Assembly: GCF_932276165.1 (NCBI RefSeq)
Contig: NC_064010.1
Span: 5,921,001 to 5,985,000 of the forward strand
DNA: 64,000 bases
From: Plutella xylostella
Lineage: Eukaryota > Arthropoda > Insecta > Lepidoptera > Plutellidae
Direction: 5' to 3'
Part shown: piece by piece, positions 24,201 through 36,200 of the stretch
How positions within the stretch are numbered: position 1 is the stretch's first letter
Layout of the letters: each line of letters begins with the position of its first letter
Program-made: the position numbers and the translations under genes
Notes under the pieces: generated by a model
What the model was told of the DNA's origin: nothing
Databases searched by the model: none
The model's input: the letters and a program-made list of their open reading frames with translations, nothing else

Positions 24201-27200
24201 ATAGTTTTTTTCGCTTGTAGACAGTGACCTTGAAGCGTACGCAAGCGGTCGTTCCTCGCCATCGGACGCGATCTGAGACAATACGCCGCCGAGCCCGGTA
24301 GGACTCGCGTCCACCGTCAGCACGAGCTGAGCGGTTGGGTCCCAGTGCGCTAGGATACGTTCAGAAGTTAATTCTTCTTTCATGGACGCAAATGCGTTCT
24401 GATGACGATGTGTCCATTCCCACTCTGCACCGTCGCGTAATAATTCGTGCAAAGGGCTTAACAGGCTGGAAGCTTGTGGGACGAAGCTACGATAATAATT
24501 AACGACACCTAAAAATCGTTTAACTTCAGAAACGTTTGTTGGACAGGGCGCTTTAGCGATGGCCTCAACTTTTTTGGGACATGGTCTTATGCCATGTTTA
24601 TCTATGACATATCCTAAGTACGTTACACTTTTCTGGAAGAATGCACATTTCTCTTTTTGTAGTTTTAACCCCGAGTCACGAAGCCGCTTAAATACTTCGC
24701 GTAATCTTTTCAAATGTGTATCTTTATTTGGACCAGTGACACAGATATCATCTAACCAAATGGTTACTCCGTCCAGCCCTGCCATGAGGGATTCCATGGA
24801 TTTTTGGAATATAGCTGGAGCGTTTGCAAGACCATAGACCATACGAGTATATTTAAATAGTCCTTTGGTGGTGCTAATGGTTGTGAGCTCCTGAGACTTT
24901 TCTGATAGCTCAAATTGGTTAAATGCGTTGCTTAAGTCGATTTTTGTGTAATGCTCCCCACCCCTTAAGGTTGAAAATATGTCCTCTATTCGAGGCATCG
25001 GGTGTTTTTCTACATAAATATCTTTGTTCAGAGTAACTGAAAAATCACCAGCGATCTTAACTTTTCCGTTCTCCTTAAGAACTGGTATGATTGGCGTGCC
25101 ATATCTCGAAAAGTCAACTGGTACTAAAATACCTAAACCTACTAATCTGTTGATCTCTTCATCCACTTTTGGTTTCAAAGCAAATGGAACTGGTCTAGGT
25201 TTAAAAAACTTTGGCTCCGCTCCTTCTATAAGTTTAAAATCTACTTTAAATTTATTAAATCGCCCTAACCCTTCCGACCATAGCTCTTTATATTCATCGA
25301 TTAACTGGGGCACTTCTCCTATACATTGCTGTTCTACAGTAACATTATTATTACCTACTGTAAAATTCACATTGAACTCAGCCATAAAGTCGCGCCCTAA
25401 CAACGGCGGACCACCATTTTGCACAACGAAAAATCGTATTAATTTTGAAATACCCGAATATAACACTGTTGTCTCAAAATAACCCAAGGGCGTGATTTTA
25501 TGGCCGTTGTAAAGACACATTTTTACATTACTTTTTTGGAGTGGGAACCCTGAGAAGTGATTATAATATAGTTTGTCAGAAATTACTGTGGTTCCTGAGC
25601 CCGAATCCAATTCCATTGACAATAATGAACCGTTAACTGAGACATTTAGCTTAATTGGTTGGTATGAAACGTACCTTAGGTTAAAAACCGCACATTCTTT
25701 ACACTCGTCGCACTCACTTTCCTGAGAAGCCTCTGGTTCAGTGTCCAGTTTGTGCAGACCAGAACGCGTACCTTTATTTTTGCACACTTTTTTTAAGTGG
25801 CCTTTCACACCACACACTTCACATCGATAATTACGGTATCGGCACCTGTATACGTTATGGTTTTTCAACCCACATATCGAGCAGCGCGGCTCGCCATCGT
25901 CCCTCGCGACGGCGGAAGCCGCGCCGCCAGCTCGCGCCGCGTCGCCCGCTCGCGCCGCGCCGCCTCGCCGCCCGCTGCTGCCCGCTGCCGTGCTGCTGCT
26001 GCGGAACACCGGCTCCTCCTTCACCATCGCGGCGCGCGCCTGTCGCGCGCTGGCTGCCTGCTGAGCCACCTCCAACGCCTTTGAGAGCGTCAGGGTCTTC
26101 GCGTCCATCTCGAATAGACGGTCTCGCTCAGCACCCACATTCATGCCCAGCACGAACTTATCACGTAACAGAGTGTCGAGCTCGGTGCCGAACTCACAGT
26201 TTATCGCGAGGCCCCTCAGCCGCGCCGCCCATGACTCGGCAGACTCGTACTCGCCCCTCGTTGCGTCGTAAAACTTCGCCCGGTCGGCGAAGGTAGACCT
26301 CCTCGGCGTGAAGTGGTCGCTGAGCGCCTTCACCAGCTCATCGTACGTGACCGCCTCCAGTTCGCGCGGATATACAAGGTTCCGCGCCAGGCGATAAGAC
26401 TCATCATTGAGATGCGTCAGTAGCACTGCACATTTGCTATCGTCCTTCACACTATTTAATTTGATGAATTGTTGCAATCTACTTTCGAAAATCTTCCAAT
26501 CCTGCATTTTACAATCGAAAATACCGATGTTTCCAATGAAATTCGACATTTTATTTGCGCGGGTCGTCAATTCGTCGCCAGATGATATATATGAGGTAGG
26601 TAGCAAACTATAGCAATAAAACACAGTGAACTTGACAAGACGAAGGCCGGTTTATTACTGACGATGTCACACTGGCGTGTCGCGCTCGCAGGCGCGTTCA
26701 TACACCACAGTAACCCTCTCGGCACGCGCCGCGAGCTGACACTTCACGGAAATGAACCGAATCACATAAGTTCTATCAAACTACCTAATATATAATAATA
26801 ATACTTTCCCCAACAAATAGTACATCGGATCTTTTTTCGATCTTTCTCTAAACTTTTGCTACTGTATAAGGTACATGATACATCACTTGGGAAGGCTCCG
26901 TTTGTGCATGACCTACCTACCTAGAACTACCGAAACCAAATGGGGATAAAGTTATAGCACTGTCCTTAAATTCCACAGGGGAACCTAGTTACCGAGATAC
27001 AGCCAACTACCTAACTAGGCGACAGATGTCAGATGCAGTATTTAGCCTCAAGTCTAAATAGATAATTATAAAATGTTCCATATTAGGAGAATCAAACCTA
27101 CATACATAGATAAATCGCACAAATAAAACTTTAGACAAACATTAATTGGACTGACTAGACGCATAAAAGTTCAAGGCGATTACAAATTATGCGGGTAAAT

Positions 27201-30200
27201 TTTCTAGGGCCAAATGCAATTTTCCATCAGACTCGGAAAATTTTCACGAAAATATGTATTTTAATATTTGTTAGTATTTATCCTCTATTAGCAAAATACG
27301 CACATTTTCCTTATTGCGTATAAAGTTACTGGTTATTACGTTACTAGTCTACACGTCGGACATTTTGCATACTCGGCTCTGTTCCAGCACGCAGCCGGCA
27401 GCTGATGGGGGTTTCCTCGAGTACATTACACGATCGACTTACCCAATGTATTTCATACTGGTGTGTGGCTATTATACCAGTGGACAGTTTTATTAATGAC
27501 CACGTTATACACAGTCAATTTCGTATGATAATTTTGTAGCTGCATTTATAATAGAAGTGACGTTTTCTTAACAATATACATACTGCAACTGGCTGTCAGC
27601 CAAAAAGGAAGGCTAACCGTGGATAATCTAGATGCCATCTAATCTTTATCTGCTATCTGGAATATGTTAGCATTTTAAAATGATTAGGTACCTCTGTATC
27701 CCTCGAACCTACCAAGGGTTTGATAATTGATTTAGAGCTTCATAAATTTATTAGAAGGACCACAGCAGCTTAAGAGTCAGTCAACATAAAAAAATATTAT
27801 TGTAAGTACATTTATAGTCCAGTCAAGGAATGAGGTGTAGAGTGCGTGAGCAGGTAACTCAGCGATTCCTTCAGAAACTTGTTCAGGGGGCTTAGGTTGT
27901 TAACATACCAAAAGTCCTGACTCCTAGGTGATGAGCGGGGGGGAGGAGGGGGGGATAAAGATACGAATTTTTGGTTTTTTGCTTATATCTCAAAAACGGT
28001 GCATCGGAGACAAATATTATAAACTACTAAAATGAAGGTCTTAAAATTATCTAAAACTTTTATATCATATGTTTTTTTCTAATTACTAACCGTTTTCGAG
28101 CTATTACCCTCGGAAAAAATTGAAATTTACAAGAAAAAGTATTCATGTCAAAAAATTCATAAACATTGCATCATATTGTCTTAACCAATTCATAAACGAA
28201 AAAAATGAAGAGGAAAAAAGTTGTAGATTTTTTTATTCCCTTTTAGAATATATTACATATGCTGGTCAATGTCCAACCCGCCTAAAGTTAGAGCTATTTT
28301 AAACTTGCATTTTGGTAAAGTCACTGACATAGCTCACCGAATTAGTAAGGTTAAGTGTGAGTAAAATAGCTGTACCTTTAGGTGGCTTGGACATTAACCA
28401 GCATTATGTATATATATTCTAAAAGGGAATTTAAAAATCTACAACTTCTTTTCTATTCATTTTTTTCATTTATCAATAGGTTTAGACAATATGATGCAAT
28501 GTTTATGAATGATTTGACATGAATACATTTTTCTTGTAAATTTCAACTTTTTCCGAGGGTAATAGCATGAAAACGGTTAGGAATTAGAAAAAAACATATG
28601 ATATAAAAGTTTTAGATAATTTTAAGAACTTTATTTCATTACTTGAAAATATTTCTCTCCGATGCACCGTTTTCGAGATATAAGCTAAAAACCAAAAATT
28701 CGTACCTTTATCCCCCCCTCCTCCCCCCCGCTCATCACCTAAGAGTCAGGACTTTTGGTATGTTAACAACCTAAGCCCCCTGAACAAGTTTCTGAAGGAA
28801 TCGCTTAGTTACCTGCTCACGCACTCTACACCTAATTTTGAGTCATTTATTGACTGGACTATTACTATAATATACATAATAAAAACCGGTAAAAAAGTAG
28901 ATAAATAATGTTAAGTATTATACATAATATATTTTTTACATTATAATATGTTACGCAATTTTTTTGGTAAAAAAAATGAATTATTCTTTGGAGATAATCA
29001 GCCTTTAATTGCTCAGTGTTCAATCAATTTGTTACCCCAATTAGCTACGCTTTCGCGCACGTGAATTTCTTTCAGAAATATAATTTTGCAGTAAAGTAAA
29101 AAAATATGTTTAGTAGGTACATAATAGTACAATAGTAGTTAGTAAAAAGCAATATTGATTATGAGCCACCCATCTAGCCTCGTGCGTATAAAATAATTAG
29201 TTTTGGTCCGTGCCGAATGTTATTCACCACACTTTTAAGCACGAGTATTTTAGATTAATAGGCCGGGTGGTTCACCAGCCGTTTTCCTGTGTGCTTTTAT
29301 TATTACTATCTGACTCAAAGTAGGTAGGTACTATGACATAAGTAGGTGTCTTTGTATGTGTCACTTTTGGGGAACCTCGCGGCTCGCTGCAATGAACGCT
29401 TTTCCGGTATTACAGTTTATTAGTACCTAATAATAGGGAAAATTTGTTTTGTAATTTTGACCACTAGGTCACATAAGCAGTTACGTTCAAGATGCAATAA
29501 ACACAATAAATGTATATATTTCTTGTTAAATTATTATTAAAAATATCCGCTTATAACTAATAATAACGTTTTAGAAAAAATCTATACAGAATAAAATTAC
29601 TTAGGTACTTAATAAGTATAAATTGATTGATAAATTACAAGGTTGCTGAGCAATTTATTAAATTGTGCAATGAAGGCGATGGTTAAACCAATATTGAGGT
29701 AAGAGTCGAGCGACGACCAAGATACTTGCACTGATGATAGTGCACCTCACCTTTGTACTCTATAGCCACACTGATTCTAACTTTGACTTAAGTATAGTAG
29801 TTTAATCCTATACTCCTATAGCCCTATATTCCCGCAACAATAAATGATTAGTTATTTCTCTACTCCACGGCGCGGCGTGTGTTGTGTTATCGTGATCAGT
29901 TAGGAATTGTGTCGCTTTAATTGAGAAATGTCGCACTTGATGATTAAGTATTAGCTACAGCCGTTTTAACAACGTGAGTGAAAATCAATGATTTATGTAA
30001 GAAGTAGGTAGGTAAGCACTTACCTATTTCTATTAAGTAGGTACCTTCGTTTGTAATGGGGTGAAAAAATAAGAAAATTAAGTACTTATAATAATAATAT
30101 AAACGTATAGAGAGGGAATAATAAAATTATATCACCCTAACATCAGTATTAACTATTAATACAGCTCTTAATAAATAAGCTTATCTCAATCAATATACCT

Positions 30201-33200
30201 AACCTACCCCTATGTGAACGCAACCGCTTTGACAACTCTTTTGAAAACTTCTACGAGCAACTAATGCAACGGGATGGAGTTAGCACAGAGCAGTGCTCTG
30301 AATATTGTATTTCGTCAAGAGAATAGAAATGACTGCGGGAACCTTCACTCACTTCCTCCTCGGTCTGTGCGCCTGGTACCTGCCCTACACTCGCTGCCGT
30401 ATTGTTCTCATCGAATGCAAATCAGCCGATTATCTCTTCACAGTTATGCAATCCTAGTCCGTGATCTGATGATCTCGGCAGGAAGTTCACACCAATTATA
30501 TCTACAAGAAGGAGATATCCGAGGTAGGTAACTGCCACGCCCTCCTCTTTGTAAATGGAAGAGAAATTAACGGAAGAACGGATCTATAGGACAGGGTGTC
30601 CCACGGCCATGGCATATGGTATAGTGAAGTGTATTAGTTGATGACAAATATCTCGAATAACATCACAAATTCAGCGATTACTTATCTTTATCTGCACTCC
30701 TCAGCTGGACTCTCCCGAGACAGAGGCCTATGTCCAGCATCAGCAGTGTCTGATCACGGGTTCATGACGACAAGAAGAAACTTTAATATCAACACGCACG
30801 AGCAATGAAAAAGTTCCACTTACATAATCCCAATTTCATCAAAATATTAATGTTTTTAGTAAGTACTTAAGTAAATAATATCCTGAATTCTGATGCGTTG
30901 CTAAATGTACAATACAATATAACTTTATTGAACCAAACACACAACATACATTAAATAACAAAAGGAGTAAGCACAATAGGCGGCCTTATTTCTAAAAGCG
31001 ATAAATGTACTTCAATATTGCAGGCGTCGTCATTCAGCTAGTCTTTTCCGCTTATGATTAAATTGGTGCTATTTTCACTGGAACTTTTTCATTGGTCGTG
31101 AGTGTCCGGGCAGTTGCCTCCCAACATGCTACAGATACTTGTACGTGCTTCAGCGATCTTCCGTCTGCTGCCGTGTCTGAATGTGGCGACCTCACCAGTA
31201 CAAATGCATAATTCATTCATTCAGCAATCGGAGGCGACTCGCTCGGGTGTCACGCAGATATTGTCTGCTTTCGAAGAAATTGCATTTTTTCCTTCGTCTA
31301 GTATTTAGAGGTTGCGGCAAGGCTGCTGGCTGGCAGGAGTACTTATTCCGCGCTGGGCGGCGATCGCGCCGAGAGGTATCGTGTTTGGTTACTAAAGCTT
31401 GAAAAAAACGATCCCTTTTTTGTTGTTGTTGAAGATGAAGATAATAACTTGTAGAGAATGATACTAACAATAAGTAAATAAGTTTTATTTTCTGTGCAAT
31501 AAAGAATTTTACAATACAATATGGTATATAGCTCTATACCATATTGTATTGTAAAATTCTTTATTGCACAGAAAATAAAACTTATTTACTTATATTGCCC
31601 TCACTTCGCGATCTTATATACATCTAACATCATGCTCCAACAGCGCTTAGTAAGTAGAAATTGATAGTTTAGTGACTGTACTTATCTTCTTTCATCACTG
31701 ATTATTGTAGTACGATTGTGTCGCTGTATAGAATAGTCTCCTCTTTTGCGTGTTGATTGGTTGTAAAATGTATCGGTTGTGTAAATATTATAATTGTAAG
31801 TGAGGGCGGACACCGGAAGACGAAGCATCCGTACTGCATCTAGTTATTGTCTCGAGAGAGACAGGGCAATCAATAAACTATTACTGTACGGTATTGACTC
31901 ACTCGTTTACTACCGTTTAAGTATACTTAGCAGCTTCGCAATATTTTATGCAAATAAACAATGAGGATGATTTTTTTGATGTGACTCCCACATTTAACAA
32001 TCCTCATCGCTGCCGATCTGTCAAATATCTGTCTGATCCATACAAGCCATGTTAGATTTGACAGATAAAAGCGCTGCTCGGATTGTAAATTGCTAATGTG
32101 GGATGGTGGATGATCCCTTTATCTTAAACTGCGTACAGACCGGCCCAACGAACGCCAACGAAAGGGTTTCGTTGACCTTCGTTGCTGCAATCTACCCTGT
32201 ATTATGTATGATAAATATCCATCGTTGGGATTTCGTTGGGCTGGTCTGTATGCAGCTTTACGAAAACATAGGTTGGGTAGCGCTGCTGCGGTCACTCTAT
32301 CTTGTAGCGTTATTTCAAGTTAGTTGCTCGTAGAACAAAAGTTGTCAAAGCGGTTGCATTCACATTAGGGGTAGGTATTCATTATTATTTAGGATAATCT
32401 TATTTATGTAGAGCTGTCATGTTACTGATTTTCGCTGATATAATGATTCCCTCTGCGTTTATGTACAAAACTCGTACTTGCCACTAGCCCGGTACGATGG
32501 CGCTTCCCTTGGGCGTTATCGAGTGACAATTTCACTACAAAGTAACAAATTTCCGGCAGTTTCCAGCAGGTCTCAGCCTCCCAGTGGTCACGACGCTAAT
32601 TTTATTTCAATTAATACAATTAATTTGAAACAATTGTTCAGACAATGGCTACAAGTCTACTATTATTCTGATAATGATTAATGATTGATTATTTTAACTT
32701 TTATAAATACAATAGAAGCAGATTTTTCTGTCATTTTGTGACTGGAAATTGAATTCAAATTTAGTAGTGCACAGTAGGGCATGCAAAACCGGAACAATTT
32801 TCAATACCGGTATTGAGTTCCGGTATTACAACTCAATACCGGGATCCCGGTATTAATACCGGTATTAGACTTCCTTGTAATAAATGGCATATACTATGTT
32901 TAAAGGTCGTATACGTCAAAATAAAACAAGAAAATGCAATCATATTCTGTATTTTGTTGTAGATTTTTACGAGAATTAAGTTTTAGAGTTTAAATTTTAG
33001 AATAAATTATTTTTTACATTCGGTGTCCGTTTACGCATGGTCAAAGGTAGACTTCTAGCAGCCGAAAACTGCATTAAATGGTTAGGAACAAGTGCGCTTT
33101 CACAGTATATACGAACACAAGGCTAACTAAATCTTAATCGCTTTATTTATAGCCTAAAAATGTCCGATTCCGGTATTACTTCAATACCGGTATTAACTTT

Positions 33201-36200
33201 CAATACCGGTATTGAAAAAAACGGGAATTTTGTCCGGGATCCCGGTATTACGGATACCGGTATTACGGTATTGCATGCCCTAGTGCACAGTCCAATGACG
33301 TCACTTAATGATCCGACCCAAACATAATTGGCCAATCAAAGTATTTGCGGAATTCTTTAATTGACCAATCACAGGGCAGCGTGATGCATAATCCACTCGG
33401 AGGGAACTTACAGACAACGACTTTCAAAACGAACTTTTATCAGAAACTTGATAAATAACAGATCAAAATTTCAAGACAATAATGATATAGTTAGTTAGTT
33501 TTGGTTATTATTTTAAATGGCTGATCTGACCTGACGCGATCAACTTAGAAAAATACTTAGTTACTTATTGCGAAATGTATTTATCACTCTGGGAAATGAG
33601 AAGAGAATGAGAGAGTGAACAATGCGAAGCAGCTGGATGTTTGAATGTGTGATATGATTATTAGCTACTATATCTCGGCGCCGCGACACTTCGCTCCACT
33701 AATGAACTTGTCAGTAGAAAGTCGCCCGAGGAAAGTTGCCTCGTTTATGGCAATTTCTTGAGTCTTGTGACTCGCGGTCGTACCTATACATACTCGTACA
33801 TGCACATTTGTATACACATAGGGAGCTTTAACAAATGCAGAGCCTTACTTCCCGCGCCATCTCAACACCCGCCACTCCGACCATATCCCACGATCTGGAG
33901 AGCATCATAAACTTCACAAGGAAGAAGCACCTCTTGTGATTCAATTCCTTCAACATAAAACAATAAGTTGTCATGACTGTCTGTAGTAACATACAGGTTG
34001 CGGTCGTCTTCAACACCCGGAACCGGTTTCCGCACCCAGTTACAGATACAGACACAGAGAGCCACACTCTCGCATATTGTTTGTAATTTACTGACCGCGA
34101 CTCTAGCGGAGGTCACCGGCGGGTGGTGCGTCACGTCACCACGCGTGGTCTACATGGAGCGTCGTCGTCAATGAGGTGCGATGTTCCCTCATGATACTGA
34201 GATCTGAGCTACAAGACTCAGACTGGGAGCCTCATGTATCACCACAAAAAAAGTTTAAACGTATTTTTTACGTGTGTTCCGAGCGGTACATATTTGACAG
34301 GCTATAATCTAAGGCATTTGATAACGTTAATCATCTGTTGAAAACTGTTTTAGTGGTGCGATCTTCACTCTCTGCTGTCTACTCATGAGCGGAACTGTCC
34401 AATCTACCCACTGGATCAGAGGATCAGAGTGCGCTATTGAGTCCCGCCCCGTCGCTGCTTCACCTCGCATCCCTCTAAGAAGCTGGTCGACAGAAGCCTG
34501 GGAACACCAGCACTGCGTCAGCAGCGATCAAGTTCACATGAATATGCAAGTCCAGCACCAGCCTGTCCGGCGCAGTCACGCGAGCGCGGGCGAGGGCGCG
34601 GACCAAAGCAACCAAAGTCAAAGTCAACCGACAAACATGAAACGCTATTTATGAGCGTGCTGATTGGCTAATTGGCCCTTTGTCAAACATTCCTAGCTGC
34701 TAATTGGAGGATTTAAAAAATTGCAGAGAGAAAGAACTGCTTGGATCGGGCGATATCAATTCGTACCTGTCTATTGATTCATTCTAAAACTATCTGCTAA
34801 ATCAGATGTTATGTAATAGACACACATTACAACGTGACAAAATAACAATAAATGGCATCGTTAAAAAACTATTAAGTGTAAATAATATCGAGATTTTTTA
34901 GGTTGGTTTTGAAACAGTTATTTGAACGCATGAGCTGTATTCTGACAGCGGGATGGTCTGGTAAAATTAGCAAAGTAAGGGAAGGCCGAGGATAAGAGCT
35001 GCACAGTGAACCAAGTTCCCCCAGGAACTAGCAGTGCTGCGGTGGATCAGGTGTAGTGATTTTGGAGCTCCTGAGTCTCATCAGTCAAGAATTTACTACC
35101 CGAGTATTTTCTCTCTCAGATATTACTCAAGAGGTACCGCAATTAATTGCGGTACTTACTTACTTACATACCTACTCTTTGCAGGGTACGGAGGCACACT
35201 TTACAGTTTTAGTACTTAATACATATTAGTAATGCACTATAGGTACTTGAGGTAAATTTATGAAAATTATGATTTATGTTATAAATGAGCAATCTATCGT
35301 AATTTGTTCCTAGTCGTTTGAAAGACGTTCTTACGTATTATAATATGTATTTTCCTAAACACGTGTCATAATTATGTACCAAACCGGTAAATAAATGAAA
35401 ATGATGATATTATAACTATAATTCGCTACATAGATAGAGCCATCGATCAAGTTGTCTGGGGGCTCACTATACATATACCTATGACGAAAACCGCAAAGCC
35501 ACAACCTCTTCGTTGTATAAAAAGTGCCGATTGCACGACATCTCTCTTTCGTTCGTTTTCCGTTAGTATAGAGTCTATAGAGTAACGCCTCAGTTTATGA
35601 CGGATACCTTGAAAGTCATGATTTCACTATAATCCAACAGGTAGCCAATATCCAGACATTGTGAAGAAGGCCTTAGGACATACATCGGTGTAGGAAGTGA
35701 CTCTGTACGTCACCTGTGCCGTAGGTGACTGTACCATAAAGTGCGTGTTATTAAGAATTTGAGTCGTGTCTCCATATTTGCCAGTGTGGGGAAGGGTATT
35801 CCCCTGTAACTGTTAGTAAAGTTCGACCACTAGATTAGAGTGAATCTGCAGAATTCGCACCTTTTTGGGGTCAACAGATCTGTGTAGAGAAAGTACCAAA
35901 CTGATGCTAGGTTTATGTACATTGGAGTAGCCTAACTTAGTATGTCTATGTATTGTATAAAGCGCACCTAGGTATATGGTGTACACTTCATAGTTTATAC
36001 GCACAAAAGCATAAGGAAAAGCTTTCTTTAAGGGTCAACGCTGTATTTCTACACCCTATCTTCTAACTATTTAAAACCATTTCCTTTTTATTTTTTACGT
36101 GATAAGAAACAATGAACACCCCCTCGCCTTATCTCGATCTGCGTTTATTTCCACAAAGACGCAGTGAATCGGCCGCGACACGGAACAACGAGGAATTCGT

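Larger units (their letters stand above)
22151..26709 (-). mobile_element. Complete Gypsy (Ty3) LTR retrotransposon
   Basis: Two identical 127-base LTRs (22151-22277 and 26583-26709) flank one long minus-strand Gag-Pol frame. Host duplication GTAAC lies at 22146-22150 and 26710-26714. A purine tract AAGGAGGAAGGAG (minus strand, 22278-22290) abuts the 3' LTR. A TGGCGACGAATTGACG primer-binding candidate lies two bases after the 5' LTR. Identical LTRs and an intact frame imply a recent insertion. Confidence 0.95.

Noticed and set aside
34385..34654. 89-residue plus-strand frame rich in Ser and Gln
   Set aside because: Lacks any recognised domain and has no supporting gene structure.
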